Shown here piece after piece: positions 6,088 through 7,170 of a stretch of DNA of 7,170 nt. How positions within the stretch are numbered: the first letter of the stretch is position 1; the number at the start of each line of letters is the position of its first letter. Source of the DNA: Limnochordia bacterium. GTDB taxonomy: Bacteria; Bacillota; Limnochordia; Darwinibacteriales; DTU012. The translations under genes were made by a program, and so were the position numbers. The notes beneath the pieces are model-generated. The model worked only from the letters and a program-made list of their open reading frames with translations. It was not told the origin of the DNA and did not search any database. The stretch lies in the NCBI GenBank assembly GCA_007116995.1, contig SKHL01000196.1:1-7170 (forward strand), written 5' to 3'.

Positions 6088-7170
6088 TTAGTAACTAATA
6101 AAAATGGGATCATAATCATCCCAATCCCTCATGTCGTCAAGGTTAAAAGCGAGATAGTTCTCGTGACCTTCACCTCCCATCACAATACCAGTCACCCTGA
6201 TGTAAGACGAATCCCAGGGCAAGTGGGTATTTAATATTACCAAGGAGTTTTCTAGCGTGCCCAATTTCTTTGTGACAGGGGTTACCTCTGGATTGAATGT
6301 CTCATAATAGAATACTTCAGTTTCATGCATGGTTCCAAAGATTGCAAAGGATAAACTCTGACCACGGTCAGTGCCAAGGACAAACTTTTGTTCAGTCAGG
6401 AGATCCTTATTTACTCCTGTGTACATGGGAATAATTACGCCAACATAGTTATCGTAAACAATTGTGTTTTCACCGACAGTTTCCATGGTGAAGCCCTGCA
6501 AGTTAAAACGACCATCAATGTTGACGCAAGTGTTTTCGGCCATCCACTGAACATCTGAATTTACATGCCATGGTTGTCTATGAACTCCATCAAAGAAGGG
6601 ATATACCATATAGTTAATCGCTGCTCGGTCATTGTATAAGGAGAGGATGGGTAGGTCATAGAGGGATTCCTCACTGTAAATCTTCCCCATAAGGGACAAC
6701 CCACCATCCTTTTTATACTCATAAAAGTACATTTCTGAAGTTTCTAGCAGCGGTGAAGAGAGATAAAGGACAAAAGCATAGCTATCCCCGTGTTCGATCC
6801 TCGTTAACTCATAATAGGGATGAATAGAGGAGCCTAGGAGTTCTGGTAAGTGATACACTTCTCCATTAATAACAAAGCCAGGCTCTTCTTCGGCCTCTAG
6901 GCGGAAAATATCAGGGATTCCATTGCCATCCAAGTCACGTTGGTAGGTCTGATTGATTCGGGCCTGGTCAAAAACGGCAGTTGGAGGCTGGTTAGCTACT
7001 GCAAGCTGCTCCATGGCGTAACTGAGGGTCCCGGGATCAAAGCTATAGTGATAAGCCCCCTTCACTATGACTGGTGTTGAACTCAAAGGATCGATATTCA
7101 TTAAGGTATGAGTAAAGTCTGTCAGAGGGCCATTTAGTTCTCCTGTTACCTCTTCTACGTGGTAACGTGC
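6088..7170 (-). CDS. Secreted A-B module protein, paralogue of the 888-residue protein (5' truncated)
   Basis: The minus-strand frame is open through the right edge (360 residues visible), so the ATG at 7101 is probably internal: the codons above it continue in frame without a stop and no ribosome binding site or signal peptide follows. Counting from that ATG: residues ~1-35 look like the worn tail of an earlier B module (TPVIVKGAYHYSF). Residues ~52-141 are module A, with a canonical D-L-D-G-N-G-I-P-D calcium-type loop (D56, D58, N60, D64), FVINGEVYHL, YAFVLY and MYFYEY. Residues ~142-215 form a linker. Residues ~216-337 are module B (GVIIPMYTGVN, FAIFG, LGTLENSL, LPWDSSY, LDDMRD). Its last 60 residues are closest to the third B copy of the next gene, which also has LPWD-SY and LDDMRD. 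It ends at TAA (6090-6088), 110 bases before the next gene. Role unknown; presumably exported like its partner, but its N-terminus is not visible. Confidence 0.9.
   Translation of the reverse strand, partial: ARYHVEEVTGELNGPLTDFTHTLMNIDPLSSTPVIVKGAYHYSFDPGTLSYAMEQLAVANQPPTAVFDQARINQTYQRDLDGNGIPDIFRLEAEEEPGFVINGEVYHLPELLGSSIHPYYELTRIEHGDSYAFVLYLSSPLLETSEMYFYEYKKDGGLSLMGKIYSEESLYDLPILSLYNDRAAINYMVYPFFDGVHRQPWHVNSDVQWMAENTCVNIDGRFNLQGFTMETVGENTIVYDNYVGVIIPMYTGVNKDLLTEQKFVLGTDRGQSLSFAIFGTMHETEVFYYETFNPEVTPVTKKLGTLENSLVILNTHLPWDSSYIRVTGIVMGGEGHENYLAFNLDDMRDWDDYDPIFISY

Noticed and set aside
5977..6088. The two A/B module genes as one gene split by insertion of the palindromic element
   Set aside because: The downstream gene has its own strong Shine-Dalgarno, start and signal peptide, and the upstream gene ends in a normal stop at the end of a complete module.
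6011..6095. Target-site duplication around the MITE-like element
   Set aside because: The flanks (GTCTAGGA on the left, ATTTAGTA on the right) share only a TAG-like match, which is not enough to call a duplication.
5874..6234. Short open frames on both strands across the composite palindrome (5874-6119 minus, 5953-6234 plus)
   Set aside because: They overlap the real genes at both ends, and their shared peptide (TMGTRVPIV) is simply the palindrome translated on both strands.

Overview
The window reads as accessory, surface-protein-rich DNA of a Gram-positive-type Firmicutes bacterium (Clostridia or Limnochordia-like). This is an inference from four things: a strong AG-rich Shine-Dalgarno before one gene, a T-tracted stem-loop terminator, base composition that looks mid-40s % GC by eye (not computed), and the internalin/LamG/InlB-repeat style of the secreted proteins. 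No housekeeping gene, tRNA, rRNA, CRISPR array or transposase gene is visible.

Layout: (1) Positions 3-1589, plus strand: the 3' part of a large surface protein, with the end of a ZU5-like domain, one InlB-type 'bacterial repeat', and an SDS22/internalin-like leucine-rich-repeat domain with its C-terminal cap. Its start lies left of the window. (2) Positions 1590-1790: a convergent gap. The first ~140 bases are AT-rich with nothing recognisable; the rest is a very clear bidirectional rho-independent terminator. (3) Positions 7170-1791, minus strand, read right to left: three consecutive secreted-protein genes. These are the 3' end of one (7170-6088, start outside the window), a complete 888-residue protein (5977-3311), and a complete 462-residue LamG-domain protein (3179-1791). 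The gaps are 110 and 131 bases, and each contains strong inverted repeats.

The three minus-strand proteins are linked by a repeated module that I do not recognise as a named family, called 'module B' here. It is about 110-125 residues long, with a core like Y-x(4)-[GA]-V-I-x-P-x-Y-x-G-[IV]-N, then [FI]-A-[IV]-F-G, then L-G-T-[LF]-E-N-[TS]-L. The 888-residue protein has four copies. The partial upstream protein has one full copy and probably the tail of another. The LamG protein ends in a divergent copy. Two of the proteins also share a ~95-residue 'module A' that opens with a calcium-loop-like D-x-[DN]-G-x-G-x-x-D. The simplest reading is a co-transcribed family of secreted, beta-rich proteins built from shuffled A and B modules, one of which adds a LamG (concanavalin-like) domain that may bind carbohydrate or another ligand. 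Function is unknown; no enzyme motif is visible.

The most striking DNA element is a 73-base composite inverted repeat (6013-6085) between the first two minus-strand genes: a perfect 28-base palindrome nested inside perfect 13-base terminal inverted repeats. It looks like a MITE or similar dispersed palindromic element.
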